From assembly GCA_016748015.1 (NCBI GenBank), contig JAAOMT010000479.1, positions 275,824 through 339,823 on the forward strand: 64,000 bases of DNA, in the 5' to 3' direction. The position numbers and the translations under genes were made by a program. This DNA is from Geosiphon pyriformis. Its lineage: Eukaryota > Glomeromycota > Glomeromycetes > Archaeosporales > Geosiphonaceae. Below are positions 10,994 to 21,363 of the stretch, in pieces. The notes under the pieces were generated by a model. That model made no database searches and was not told the origin of the DNA. It worked only from the letters and a program-made list of their open reading frames with translations. Each line of letters opens with the position of its first letter. Position 1 is the first letter of the stretch.

Positions 10994-13123
10994 ATGACCA
11001 CGACCAGAACAAAAAGTAAAAAAGCTGCACCTGATATCTGTTCTAAGATATCTAATAAAATTTCAACCAGAGAAGCTTTCTTTGTTGTAAAAGCAACTAG
11101 GCAGAACATTTTAGAAGCCTTTTTTCTACCTAATAATTGTGATAAGCTGCCTTTGGTAGCCATTGAAGCAATTTTTTCATCTTTGGCTGGTTTCTCACCA
11201 GTCAAAGTTCTTTCAAAGAGACACACTTGGGTTAATCCCAGTGTTGCCTTCACCTCGACTAAGAGCCCAAAAGTTTTTAATAATAGACCAATAAATAAGT
11301 TGGTTTTCTCCTCTATAGATTCAACACTTGGTGCTTCTAGCACCACCTTTTCAAAAAAAATGATCAAAAAGACCAAAAGTTTAGAAAAGTGGAAGCAGTT
11401 GCTTGTCTCTGCTATTGTTACACCGAATTCCTTTGTGGTTCTCAATGAGATCCTAGATGAAATCTCTGTAGTATTATCTGGCACTTTATTTAAGATGGGC
11501 TTAGATTAACTACTGGCTGTGTTGCCAAATGTAGTGTCTTTTGGCAAATCATTACCAGTTTTAAAAGCAAAACAATCTCTTCCTGTTGAATTATCTGTTC
11601 TTGTGAACTGGGCTGATCAGATGGAGACTGAATCATCTCCTTCTTTTGTTTCTGGTGCTACTCCTAATGGTGCTTGGGAAACTATTACTAGTCGTCAAAG
11701 ATTTGCTGGGTGGATGGCTTCTACTCTAGTGCCTGGTACTACTTTTAAAATTAAATTGGCTTATGTTAAGACTGTTTTTCAGTCTGTATATGGTTTTTTG
11801 GATGCTAAGTCTGTTTCAAAAGACAATGTAAAGCTTTTTTGTGTGGAATTTGCTTCTTAAATTTCTTTAGATGCTGCATTTTTAGTTGAGCTTACAAGCT
11901 TTGTTCGTCTTGCCACTCTTAAAATTCCCAAGTCTTTGGTGGTTTCTGAGTCTGGATCCTTTTCTGCTGCTGTTGCACTGTGTGATGTGCCTTTGAGTGT
12001 GTTTGCTGCTGACATTAAAACAGCTCTTAGTGTTTTTGGTATAGTTACTCATATTGTGCTGAAGTCTGCTGGCATTTGGCAATATGTGGTGGTTTATTTT
12101 AAGAAGTTAGATTCTGTCATGTCTGTTTTGAATCATTGGTCAGTATTGGTGGGCAAGAATTGTGTTAGAATTCTTCTCTTGGTTAATCAAAATGAGACTA
12201 TTTTGTCTTGTGATAGGTTTAAGGCCAAGTTAGTCAATCTTTCTCCTGGCTGTACTGTCTTTAAAATTAGTAATATGATTTCTCAAGTTGGTGACTGGTC
12301 TTGTTTCATTCCTCAATCTCCTGATTCTGGTCGTCATCTCTGCTTTGCTCTAGTTACGTTTAACTCCCAAGCTGATTTGGACCTTGCTGTTGTCAATACT
12401 AGTATGCTTAGAAAGTGCCATATCTGGTAGGAGACTTCTAATTGTCAGCATTGTTTTTGATGTCAAGAAACAGGTCACTTGGCTGTAGACTGTAAAGTTG
12501 CTTCATCTCTCTTTCCTAAGGCTCCCAAGATGTTCAAACCACATTTTGTTGGTTCTTTGTCTTATGTTAAGACATTTGCTCCTCCTGTTATGTTTGAATT
12601 TTCTCTTTTGGTGGCTTTTGCCCCTTCTGTGGCTGTTGTTGATCCTGCTGTTGGGTCCAGATTGGACTCTTTGGAAAAGCAAATTTCGGATTTGGCTGCT
12701 TTGATAAAGTCTATTGTTAAGCCTGTTGGCTCTTTGGTTGCCTTGGTATCTTGTTTCCTTGATAATAATGCTGTTAAGACTGTTCAGTCAGAGAAAAATC
12801 TTTTTTCTATGAAATATGTTTCTAACAATTTTGCCAATCTTTTGGTTGGTGTGTCTAAGAACATTGCTTATCTTAGATCTGAAGTTGACTTTGGTGGCAT
12901 GGATTATGATGATATGCAGACCACCAAATCTTTTCTCTTAAGTAAGAATACTGTTGAGCGTGTTATAGCTTTGTGGCAGATGTTGGGTGCTAAAATTAGG
13001 AGTAGTGTTGAATTTACTAGATTATTTTTTAGTGAGTTTATTTTTGATTCTAGGAATCTAAATGGTATTATTGAAAAAATTTGTGGGTTGAAATTATTTT
13101 CACCTTCTATTGTTTCAGCATAG
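10994..13123 (+). pseudogene. LINE ORF1 (RRM-like domains, CCHC knuckle, coiled coil), four in-frame stops
   Basis: One frame runs from ATG 10994 to TAG 13121-13123 (about 709 codons) with only four interruptions: TAA 11507, TAA 11858, TAG 12428, TGA 12458. There is no frameshift. The N-terminus is Lys/Arg/Ser/Thr-rich (KSKKAAP). The middle has RRM-like folds: near 11980-12170 with LCDVPLSVFAADIKTAL, WQYVVVYFKKL and VRILLL, and near 12220-12400 with AKLVNLSPGC and FALVTFNSQADLDLAV. A zinc knuckle C-x2-C-x4-H-x4-C lies at 12452-12493; one of its two spacer codons is the TGA, probably a former CGA. After it comes a Pro/Val stretch, a heptad-like SRLDSLEKQISDLAALIKSI, and a charged C-terminus. 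LINE ORF1 proteins of this layout bind the element RNA. All four stops can arise by C-to-T or G-to-A change, so inactivation looks recent. Confidence 0.85.
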
Positions 13124-13255
13124 TGTGTCATTAATTGGTCCAAGTGACTAGTTACGTGTAGAAAGCACATGATTAACATCTAGTTTAGATCATTTTTTTG
13201 GTGTATAGTACTAGATTGTTTTTGGGCTGCACTTATTAAGCAAATAAAAAAAAAA
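13124..13255 (+). repeat. Shared LINE 3' tail (copy J)
   Basis: Begins at the stop codon of ORF1 and ends in an A-run. It aligns base for base with the tails of copy E (52400-52545) and copy L (4168-4305, minus): TGTTG-like start, GTGACTGGTTACGTGTAGAAAG, a CTAGTTTxGATCA block, the TAGTACTAGAT block and a TTGGACT-like block before the A-tail. A conserved 3' end of this kind is what the LINE RT recognises for priming. Confidence 0.85.
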
Positions 13256-13267
13256 AAGTTTAGCTAA

Positions 13268-14362
13268 TATTAGTAATACTAATTTAAAAATCTAAATATT
13301 AATATCTAAGCCCAAATTTATAAAATACACAATAGCTTTACTTATAATATTATAAGATCTTAATCTTTTTAAAAAACCATTTGTAAAAACATTAATAACA
13401 AATAATTAAGTCATTTTTAAATTTTTATTAATTGTTAATACACTACTAAAATTCAATACATTCTTTCAAAAAACATTACATCTATAAAAAAGAGCATATT
13501 TGTATGCTAATTTTCTTTGTAAAAATTAAGTAATAACAATAAATTATTAAAGTACTAAATTTTTAAGATTAAGTTTTTTTATTGGGAAAAAGTTTTTTAT
13601 TTAAAAATTCTGTCCTGTTTATTTATTAATTGTTTTTTAAAAGTTATACCAAATTTTTTCAAAAAGTATACTACATTAAAATATAACTTTTTTATTTAAA
13701 ATTTTAGAAACAAAAGTATTATTTAAGCATAAAAATGTTAAGATAATAAAACAAATCAATAGTTTAATATGATTTTAATTATACTTGCAAAAAATTATTA
13801 ATTAGATTAATTTGTAATTTAACAAGATACTATAAGAAATTTAATAAAGCCTAACTAAAAATTTGAAGATTTATAGACTTGTAATTAAACAGTTTACTTA
13901 TAATATTAAATGTATTTAAAAATAAAACCAAAGATATTATTTTGCTTTTAAGCTAAATCTGTTCAAACAATTTAAAACTGTATAATAATAAATAATACAA
14001 AATTTTATTTAGAAAGTTTTTAAAAAAATTTATTTTATATTTGTAATTTATAATTAATTATCAGCTAAAACATAGTTAAAACCAAATAAAAAAACTGTTT
14101 ATTAGAAATAATTTTTTTAGAATTATGTTTATAAAAAATTTACATCTAAATAAGTTTTAAACATATTAAATTTAAAGAGATTATTTGTAAACAAAAAAAT
14201 TTTCAAGTAGCAATATATTTTTTTTTGCAATTGTAATTAATAAATTACTAATAAACAAATTAGCATCAAAAATATATTTATTAATAAAGATAACTACAGT
14301 TTTATTATTATTAATAAAAATATTATTGATTTTAAAAAATTCATTAGCCAAGTTAAAAATAT
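13268..14362. other. AT-rich stretch between LINE J and Gypsy A
   Basis: About 1.1 kb with no recognisable domain. The only open frame (14181-14381, minus) is low-complexity and runs into the Gypsy A LTR, so it is not considered a gene. The last four bases (14359-14362, atat) are the left target duplication of Gypsy A. Confidence 0.5.
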
Positions 14363-15028
14363 TGTTACAGTTGAAACCCATAATTTTTATTAATTATCAT
14401 ATGTATTAGCCATTGATGTCATATAATTAGCCATTCTATTTTTAGATAGTGATCATTGACCTGATCAATGACCTGACTGTTGACTTGATCATTGACCTAG
14501 TCATTGACCACTTTCATTAGCTATATAAGCAATGAGTCTCTTAGCTGTAGAAAATCATCTCTCAGACAAGAATCAAATAAATAAAAATAACAACTTTCAT
14601 CTCAATCACTCTCTTATCACTAATTTCCCTTTTCCTATCTTCAAGTATCTGAACATCTTAGGATAAAAGATTACTTGTTGGCCTTTTCCTGACGTATATA
14701 ATTGTAGCATTTGAAGAGTATTTGAATAAACGTGACTGAAAAGCACAAGTTGATACCTGATATTGAATTCTAAGAGTACTGACATGAGACATAGAATTAT
14801 ATCAGTGGTGATTAATTGTTGACAGTACGGACTATCCCTCTACCTTCAGATTTCCCAGTTACCTTTGAAAAAAATAGTGACTGAGATATTTTATGAGACT
14901 GATCTTGCACATTGAATCCATACTTATTCAATTTGCTCATTGAAGTTGAATTCCCTTTGATTATTTCCATTACCCTATAATCCTGTTCTTCTTTACTATC
15001 TGTTAGCTTGTTACTCCAACTCGTAACA
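14363..15028 (+). repeat. 5' LTR of Gypsy A
   Basis: U3 carries five 12-bp units of the type TGATCATTGACC (14451-14509), followed 12 bp later by a TATA box (tatataag, near 14522-14529). The pair looks like an enhancer array plus core promoter that would start the element RNA in the LTR. The LTR ends CTCGTAACA. Same organisation in the right LTR and in both LTRs of element B. Confidence 0.9.
14451..14529 (+). promoter_or_regulatory. Putative LTR promoter: 12-bp repeat array and TATA box
   Basis: Units read gatcattgacc, tgatcaatgacc, tgactgttgact, tgatcattgacc and tagtcattgacc, then accactttcattagc and TATATAAG. The half-palindrome TGATCA is repeated. Repeated sites upstream of a TATA box fit a U3 enhancer. 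Binding factor unknown; function inferred from position. Confidence 0.55.
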
Positions 15029-15034
15029 TAAAAG

Positions 15035-15052
15035 TGGTGCTCCCTATAAGAT
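15035..15052 (+). promoter_or_regulatory. Primer-binding site of Gypsy A
   Basis: TGGTGCTCCCTATAAGAT starts six bases after the LTR end and begins with TGG, complementary to a tRNA 3' CCA. The same 18-mer, with substitutions, follows the 5' LTRs of B, C, D, F, H and K. The primer tRNA would have an acceptor 5' strand GCTCCCT and a T-stem GTGAG-like strand; I cannot name it from the sequence alone. Confidence 0.8.
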
Positions 15053-15080
15053 TGTCAAAATTCATTTATTCTCTCATTGT

Positions 15081-16635
15081 ATGGGTGATTACTCATATCT
15101 GCCATAGCAATCAGAAGAACACTTTGTAGCACACAATGGAAACAAACTAGATTTCATTAAACTTAATTCTCTACCCTCCTGCTTGATCTGCTTCCTCCTT
15201 GAAGAACAATCCAGTAGACAATTCCAAGACTTTTGGAACTGGTTCCTAAATGAGCATTCAGCTGAAACTTATATAGCTTATACAACCTATTACTTTGACC
15301 AAGCTTATTTTGAAAACGACTTTGAAAAAAGAAACAACAGTATCAATCAGCTCTTATATTCTGCAACCTTTAAACAACAGCCCTCTAATTTCGAATATCT
15401 GAATCATCAAATTCACATTTGGATTGCTGCCTATTAAGCAACTGAAACTCTCTTTAAAACAGAAGAAGAAAGCTACCAAACTGCCTCTGTTTTTGACTTT
15501 TTATCAAGTGAATCAGACTCGTCTACACAAACAGTTACCCCTGAACCAATGGCTAATGACTCCATGTAAGTAAACATTCTGGCCGCCCTTCAAGGTATAC
15601 AAATTGCTCTAGAAAGAAGAAACAATACCTTACTACCACTATTTAGAGGTGATGCACAAGATCCAATTGAATGGTTGGATGATTTTGAAAGAGCTGCCAC
15701 AGCCAACCAGTATGATGAAGAATACAAGTTCTAAATCATTGGTGGTTATCTCCAAGGCTCTTCTGCTACCTGGTTCTCACAAGAAACAGATACCAATGCT
15801 CAACACAGAATAATCAGATGGATACCAATCAATGCTGGAGAAGAAAATACCTCTTTCACTACCTGATTTGAGGCCAAGTTCAGAACCCCAATATTAATAT
15901 CCAAATGGTGCATGGAATTGGAAAGAAGAACTCAAGACCCTGGAGAAGTAGTGACTGAATATGCCAAAGCTATTAGAAAGCTAATCAAACGTGTAGACTC
16001 TGGGAGAAACTGGACAGAAGAATAAAAGATTCATTCCTTCACAAAAGAATTGAGAACCGATTTATCTTATGCTCTTTGGCCTCTCTTGGCCCTAAAAAAC
16101 AACCTTACAATGGACATGGCCATTGAACTTGCCCAACGAATTGAAGACAACCAAAGAATACATTTGGGATCTACACTTCCAGTTTTTGCTCCTGCTTCTG
16201 TCATGGCTCCTGCTCCTCAAATGGCTACTGCTTCTTTTGCTGTTCAAACTCAAAATCCAAATGAACAATTAATTGACAAACTCAGCCAATCTTGCCCAGT
16301 TATTAAAACCTTTGGCACAAGCAGTCAGAGATAACCAGCAATCACCAAGACCTAAATACAAACCTCGTTTTAACCAGCCTCAGCAACCTCTCTATTAAAG
16401 ACAGCAAAATTGTGGCCCACCTGTGTGCTATTGTTGTGAATTAACTGAACATTATTCAAGAGATTGTAACAATTCTCTATTGCCTCTTCTAGCTCCCAGA
16501 AACAATGACAACCAAAACAACAGACCCAATAACAACAACAATGTCCCCAATCAAAGACCCAATCATGCCAACATCAATTTCTTTGGAGAGGATCCCCTAG
16601 TTGAAGCCACTGTTTATCAGCCTTTAAACTGGTAG
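15081..16635 (+). pseudogene. Gag of Gypsy A (capsid plus CCHC knuckle)
   Basis: Starts at ATG 15081 (MGDYSYLP; the B copy starts the same way at 29416). The capsid core has the Retrotrans_gag pattern: LFRGDAQDPIEWLDDFERAA, YLQGSSATWF, then EYAKAIRKLIKRVD. A Pro/Ala/Asn/Gln-rich stretch leads to one knuckle CYCCELTEHYSRDC (C-x2-C-x4-H-x4-C, 16426-16467). The frame has stops at 15105, 15435, 15567, 15732, 15864 and 16023. A 2-bp deletion near 16285 relative to copy B moves the knuckle into the next frame. The gag stop is TAG 16633-16635, one codon after the slippery heptamer. The protein would package element RNA in cytoplasmic particles. Dead as it stands. Confidence 0.9.
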
Positions 16636-16662
16636 GTGCACCTCCAAAGAGTGAGAGTGCAA
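16623..16662 (+). promoter_or_regulatory. Putative -1 ribosomal frameshift site between gag and pol
   Basis: T TTA AAC at 16623-16629 is in exactly the X XXY YYZ register of the gag frame; next come TGG and the gag stop TAG. Pol is open in the -1 frame (TTT AAA CTG GTA GGT GCA CCT...). About seven bases downstream TGCAC (16637-16641) can pair with GTGCA near 16656-16660, with a TC/GA extension, giving a small stem. Copy B has the same heptamer at 30957-30963 and the same stem, although the surroundings have drifted. Confidence 0.7.
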
Positions 16663-19600
16663 GCCAACCAGAAGAAAACCTTTTTTATGCTTTTAACTTA
16701 ACTAATGATAACTATAACATAGATGAACTAGCAATCAACCTCTCTGAATCCACAAGAAAGAAAAAGAAAGCCAAAGTTGATTTTGTTCTGAACCCCAATA
16801 AAGCTTCTACATCAACTGCTGATAACAATAAGCCCCCAAAAGCCAAAGTTTTTAAGAACCCTCCAAAGTTGGAACCCCCAGAAATAGTACAAAAATCCGG
16901 CCCCTATTCTGTTGTCAAAGACCTCATGGAAACCCCAGCACATATAATCTTTGGCCAATTGATGACCCATCCACAATTCAGAAAAAATCTTCACAAATTT
17001 CTGATTCCAAAGAAAAAGACACCCAAAACCAACAAATGCCTTCACCAAGCTGGATTTGCTAACAATAGCAATGTCACTCCTATAATTTGCAAAACCCAAG
17101 TGGCTGGCTACTTCATTGATTTGATCCTAGACAGTAGATCATCTGTTAGTGTTATTGCTAAACACTTTCTTGAAGCAATTGGCAGAAAAATTGATGAATC
17201 ATCTACACGACCAATGACCAATGTGCATGATGATAAGAAGAAAGGACTTGGCATAGCCAAAGCTATTCTTGTCTGCATTAATGGCATCAGCATTGAAACT
17301 GATATGGAAGTATCTGAAGTGAAAGAATATACTATCATTGTTGGCAATGAATGGCTCAAGAAAGCAAAAGCTTTGTTTGATTATGAACTTTGTAAACTAA
17401 CCATCAGATGTGGTGAGAAACCCATTGTGGTTAAATGTCACCATTGGACAACTCCCCCAGTACCCAAGCAGAGCCCAGAAGAAAATGAATCAGACAAATC
17501 AGATGATGAAGAAAGTGAGAAAGAAAAAGAACAAAAAGAACAAGAAGAAACTGCTGAACTTACCTATACTATCTTCACCAGCAATGGCAAACCACTGGAT
17601 AATGTTAAGGCAGATAAAGAAAGAATTATTGTTAATGGTAAGCTAATCTGCTGGCCTTATTATAACATGCTCAGAAGAACCTTTGACAGAAAGCCAGGCA
17701 AGAAAGCCAAATACAGTTATTGGTGGCATGGTTCTTGTGCCCAGTGCTGGTGCGACAAACCATTGTATTCTCCTAGCAATGAATACATGTTCTGTCTGAT
17801 CTATTATAAAAATTGGGAACCAATCAGCTTGATATCCTGTGAGGAAATAAAAGAAGTCCAAAAGTCCTTTGAAAACAAACCACCTGAAATCTAATCACTG
17901 GTTGTAAAACAAAAAGAACCCTCTCCAGAAAAAAGAAAGATAGACATTGAAAACCTGCTGGCTAAAAACAGCCCAGTTATTTCAAAAGAAAGTGAACCTT
18001 CTGGACATACACATGTGATACAACACACCATCATTACCAGAGAAACTTGCTCCATTCATTTGAAGCCCTATCAATCCAACTGGTGCAATGATGAGTTTAT
18101 CAAAAAGGAAATAACCCAAATGAAAAACCTTGGATTCATACAGGAAACCAAGAGTGAATAGACATTCCTGGTTGTAGTGGTATCCAAGAAAGGAGGAACT
18201 CTATGCTTTTGTGTTGACTATTGCCAATTAAATGCCATTACTGAAAGAGACATGTACTCACTTCCCAAGATTGATGCAATGCTAGACCAATTCCATGGTG
18301 CTGCTTTTTTTTCAACTATTGACTTAACTGCTAAATTCTGGCAAGTAGAGATGAATCCAGAAAGCAGAAAGAAAACTGCTTTTATCACCAAGTATGGCAC
18401 CTATGAATTCACAGTCATGTCTTTTGGTCTCACAAATGTTCCTCCCACTTTTCAACGCTTAATGGACAAAGTATTTGAATCAATAAAAAAAAATTTTGTT
18501 CTAGTCTACTTGGATGACATAATGGTATACTCAAAAACCTGGGATGAACACCTTGAACATTTGCAAAAGGTTTTTGACCTTCTTAAAAATGCTGGCCTTA
18601 AGATCAATTCAATCAAATCATTTTTTGAACGTCAATTCACTCAGTTCCTTGGCCATCTTATTACAAAAGATGGAATCTTTCCTGATCCAACCAAAATTGA
18701 AAAAGTTCAAAACATTAGACAACCAATAAATGTTCATGAACTATGCTCTTTTCTTGGTTTGGCCTCTTATTATTGCAAGTTTGTCAAGGATTTCTCCAAA
18801 ATCGCCACTCTTTTCAATCAGCTACTTAGGAAAAACATCAATTATCACTGAGACACTCATTAACAAAAAGCATTTGAAATTCTGAAGGAAAAACTGGTTA
18901 CAGAACTCATTCTCATACAACCTAATCTAGATCGACCTTTTATCCACCATACTGATGCATCTGGCTATGAACTTGGTGCTGTTTTTTCCCAGAAAGACAA
19001 AGATGGCAGAGAACATGCCATAGCATATGCCAGTAGAACTCTCACACCAACAGAAAAGAACTACTCAGTCACTGAGCAAGAATGTTTAGCAGTAGTTTGG
19101 GCTACCAGCTACTGAAACAAATATCTTAAGGGTGTGAAATTTTTGGTGGTAACAGATCACCAAGCTTTGGTTTGGCTATGCAACAAAAAAAACCTGAAAC
19201 ATAAACAGATAACTCACTAAATACTCCACTTAAATGAATTCGACTATGACATTCAATACCACAAAGGAGCTAATCATCAAAATGCTGATGCTCTCTTCAG
19301 ACTTACCATCCAGTGATAGTAAAACCCTCTCAAACTAAACCAACTTAATTATTTATAAACTCCCCCACAAACAAACACAATAATGGACTTGGACAACTAC
19401 TCTGCCTTAATGGAATTTTTGGGTAAAGAACAATACCTGCTGGACTATACTTGACAGCAAAGAGAACATTTGCACAAATAATCAAATTTCTATTTGATTC
19501 ACCAGAACCAGTTATATAAAAGAAATAGAAAAAATCCTGACCACCTCCAGAGAGTCATTAGATTTAAAGAAAGAGAAATTGTGATCTACAATATGTACAC

Positions 19601-20696
19601 TGATCCATTAGCTGGACACTTTGGAAAAACAAAAACGATTCAGAAAACTTTAGCTTGCTATTATTAGCCTACCTTGGGAAAAGACATTGCTAAATACATC
19701 AAAACCTGTGATACCTGCCAAAGAAGAGGAAAACCCAATTGCAAGAAAGATATTCATCTGATCTTTGTTGGTCAACTATTTGACAGAATTGGTATAGATG
19801 TTGTTGGATCTTTAACAGTAACTCCTGATGGCAACAAATACATTATCACAGCTACTGACTATCTTACAAAATGAGTAGAAGCAAGAGCCACCCCAGATCA
19901 AACAGCAGTCTTAATTGCTAATTTCATTTATGAAGATATTATCTGTTACCACAGCTGCCCCAAAGAACTTTTATCTAATAGAGGAAGAGCTTTTTTCAGT
20001 ACACTGGTTGAAGAACTTTGCAGAAAAATGGGAATACGTCATAAACTCTCTTCTTCTTATCACCCCTAAACAAATAGCCTAGTAGAACATTTCAATAGAA
20101 CACTATGTGAAACCCTAGCCAAAACCAGTGAAGAAACCAACCTATAGGACAAAGTATTGTCTTCAGCTTTGTTTGCCTACAGAACTGTGAATCATGACAT
20201 AACAAGTTATGAACCCTTTTACTTGCTCTATGGACAAATGGCAATTCTACCAATAGAAATGGATATAAAAACAATACCTTTTGAAGAAATAACAATAGGA
20301 GATTACAAGAACATTTTGCAAAGAAGACTTGGTACCATTCTTGACTCATTGGTAAAAGCACAGATAATTGTCTTTGAAAAGATAAAACAATTCCAAGAGA
20401 AGCTTAAGAAAAAGAAAACATATAAAACACTTTCCTTAAGTGTTGGTGACTTAGTTTTAGAATACTGTTCAGACAGAGACAATGTTTATGGTGATAAATT
20501 CTCTAGCTGGTGGAAAGAACTCTTTATAGTCAACAAAGTTTTGAACAATGGTTCTTATATTTTACAAGATCAATATGGAACAATCTTCAATAATCACTCT
20601 GTTCATGGCACATAACTCAAAAAATATCACAAACGACCTAATTGGTTATCTGTTGTGGTAATACCGACCCAAATGATCAACAAAAATCAGATATAA
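16632..20696 (+). pseudogene. Pol of Gypsy A: protease, zinc linker, RT, RNase H, integrase
   Basis: The frame runs from the frameshift site with few stops. Protease: LILDSRSSVSVIA, where the catalytic D-[ST]-G has become D-S-R (GGA to AGA, Asp at 17130). Linker: an acidic SDDEESEKEKEQ run, then CAQCWCDK and a later Cys (a CxxC...CxxC pair in copy B). RT: FSTIDLTAKFWQVEM, FGLTNVPPTF and an intact YLDD box at 18507-18518. RNase H: HHTDASGYELGAVFSQ, then TEQECLAVVWA. Integrase: zinc half with TCDTCQ near 19710; catalytic core with Asp 19797, Asn at 19977 where Asp is expected, and Glu 20085. A stop at LKKY (20613-20615) is TAA here and TGA in B, probably from CGA. RT and RNase H look chemically intact; protease and integrase do not. 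Confidence 0.9.
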
Positions 20697-20737
20697 ATAA
20701 ATGCACCATTCCCAAAACAGAGGTATTTTTAATTGAC

Positions 20738-21304
20738 ATGAATAATTATTTTCTAGATCAAAACATTCAAAACACTTTCTACACTCTTCATGAGTACTGG
20801 ATCAAAAATTATCCAAATGCTACTTTGACTATTGGAAAACAAACCACCATAACTGATAACAGTAAAACACATACTGTTATTAGACCAAAGAAAACCACTA
20901 TCAGAAGAGAAAGAATTGGTAGCAAAATGGATAAGTATTTGCTAGAAAGCATAACAGCAGCAATACTTACACTTTCCATGACAATTGAAAAAATGATTAA
21001 GGAAATCTTGCCCATAGACAAAAACTTGTCATATGAAAGACAACTAGAACTCTATGGTTGTCTTGGTGAAATCATAGAAGAAATGAAGCTCATGAAGAAA
21101 ACAACTTCAGAGATACAAGTGGAAATTTTGGGCATTATACGTTTAAATATCCCAAGAGTTTTGACCATTACAAAAAGAGCCAAAACTCTTATACAAAGAT
21201 TTGGTCTCTTGGATACAAAGCTTATTTCACTTCAAGTACTATATATTCTATTCACAAAAGACTTCAACAAACTAGTTAGTTTTGAATTAGACAAAACTCT
21301 TTAA
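20738..21304 (+). CDS. 3' ORF of Gypsy A, unknown function
   Basis: ATG 20738 (MNNYFLDQN) opens 188 codons in the -1 frame relative to pol, starting about 40 bp after the pol stop and ending 59 bp before the right LTR. The frame itself is also open upstream to about 20642. The protein has an ATLTIGKQTTI strand-like start, a basic stretch (KKTTIRRERIG), and then long amphipathic helices with regularly spaced Leu/Ile. No signal peptide or membrane segment is evident, so it is not an obvious envelope. Copy B keeps a recognisable homologue (35060-35632). Elements C and D carry a similar ORF in the same place with an ITINQQTI motif. Function unknown; nucleic-acid binding is a guess from the basic region. 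Confidence 0.7.
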   Translation: MNNYFLDQNIQNTFYTLHEYWIKNYPNATLTIGKQTTITDNSKTHTVIRPKKTTIRRERIGSKMDKYLLESITAAILTLSMTIEKMIKEILPIDKNLSYERQLELYGCLGEIIEEMKLMKKTTSEIQVEILGIIRLNIPRVLTITKRAKTLIQRFGLLDTKLISLQVLYILFTKDFNKLVSFELDKTL

Positions 21305-21345
21305 TTAGAATACCCTATAAATAGCTTGATTTTACCAGAGCTCAA

Positions 21346-21363
21346 TCTCTTTGAAGAGGATAA
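21346..21363 (+). promoter_or_regulatory. Polypurine tract of Gypsy A
   Basis: The purine-rich run TTTGAAGAGGATAA abuts the right LTR. Position and composition fit the RNase H-resistant primer for plus-strand DNA. Matching runs precede the 3' LTRs of B, C and D. Confidence 0.7.

Larger units (their letters stand above)
10941..13267 (+). mobile_element. ORF1-only LINE copy (J) with 12-bp target duplication
   Basis: AAGTTTAGCTAA occurs at 10941-10952 and again at 13256-13267, directly after the poly-A, so both ends of the insertion are defined. Inside are a short A/CT-rich leader, a 2.1-kb ORF1 (10994-13123) and then, immediately after its stop, the same 3' tail that follows ORF2 in copies L and E ('agtgactagttacgtgtaga', then the region ending 'tttgggctgcacttatta' and A-run). 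ORF2 (endonuclease, RT, RNase H) is absent. Either ORF2 was deleted, or this is a non-autonomous ORF1-plus-tail derivative comparable in layout to mammalian HAL1. Confidence 0.85.

Noticed and set aside
10945-11484. 179-codon minus-strand frame
   Set aside because: Antisense shadow of LINE ORF1; no domain, and the plus frame has knuckle and RRM-like text.
12498-12704. Leu-rich 68-codon frame resembling a membrane segment
   Set aside because: Out-of-frame reading of the Pro/Val-rich part of LINE ORF1.
14451-14509. Short regularly spaced repeats that could suggest a CRISPR-like array
   Set aside because: Units are contiguous 12-mers without spacers, inside an LTR of a eukaryotic retrotransposon.
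20738-21304. 3' ORF of Gypsy A considered as an envelope gene
   Set aside because: No signal peptide, membrane anchor or Cys pattern; helical and partly basic instead.
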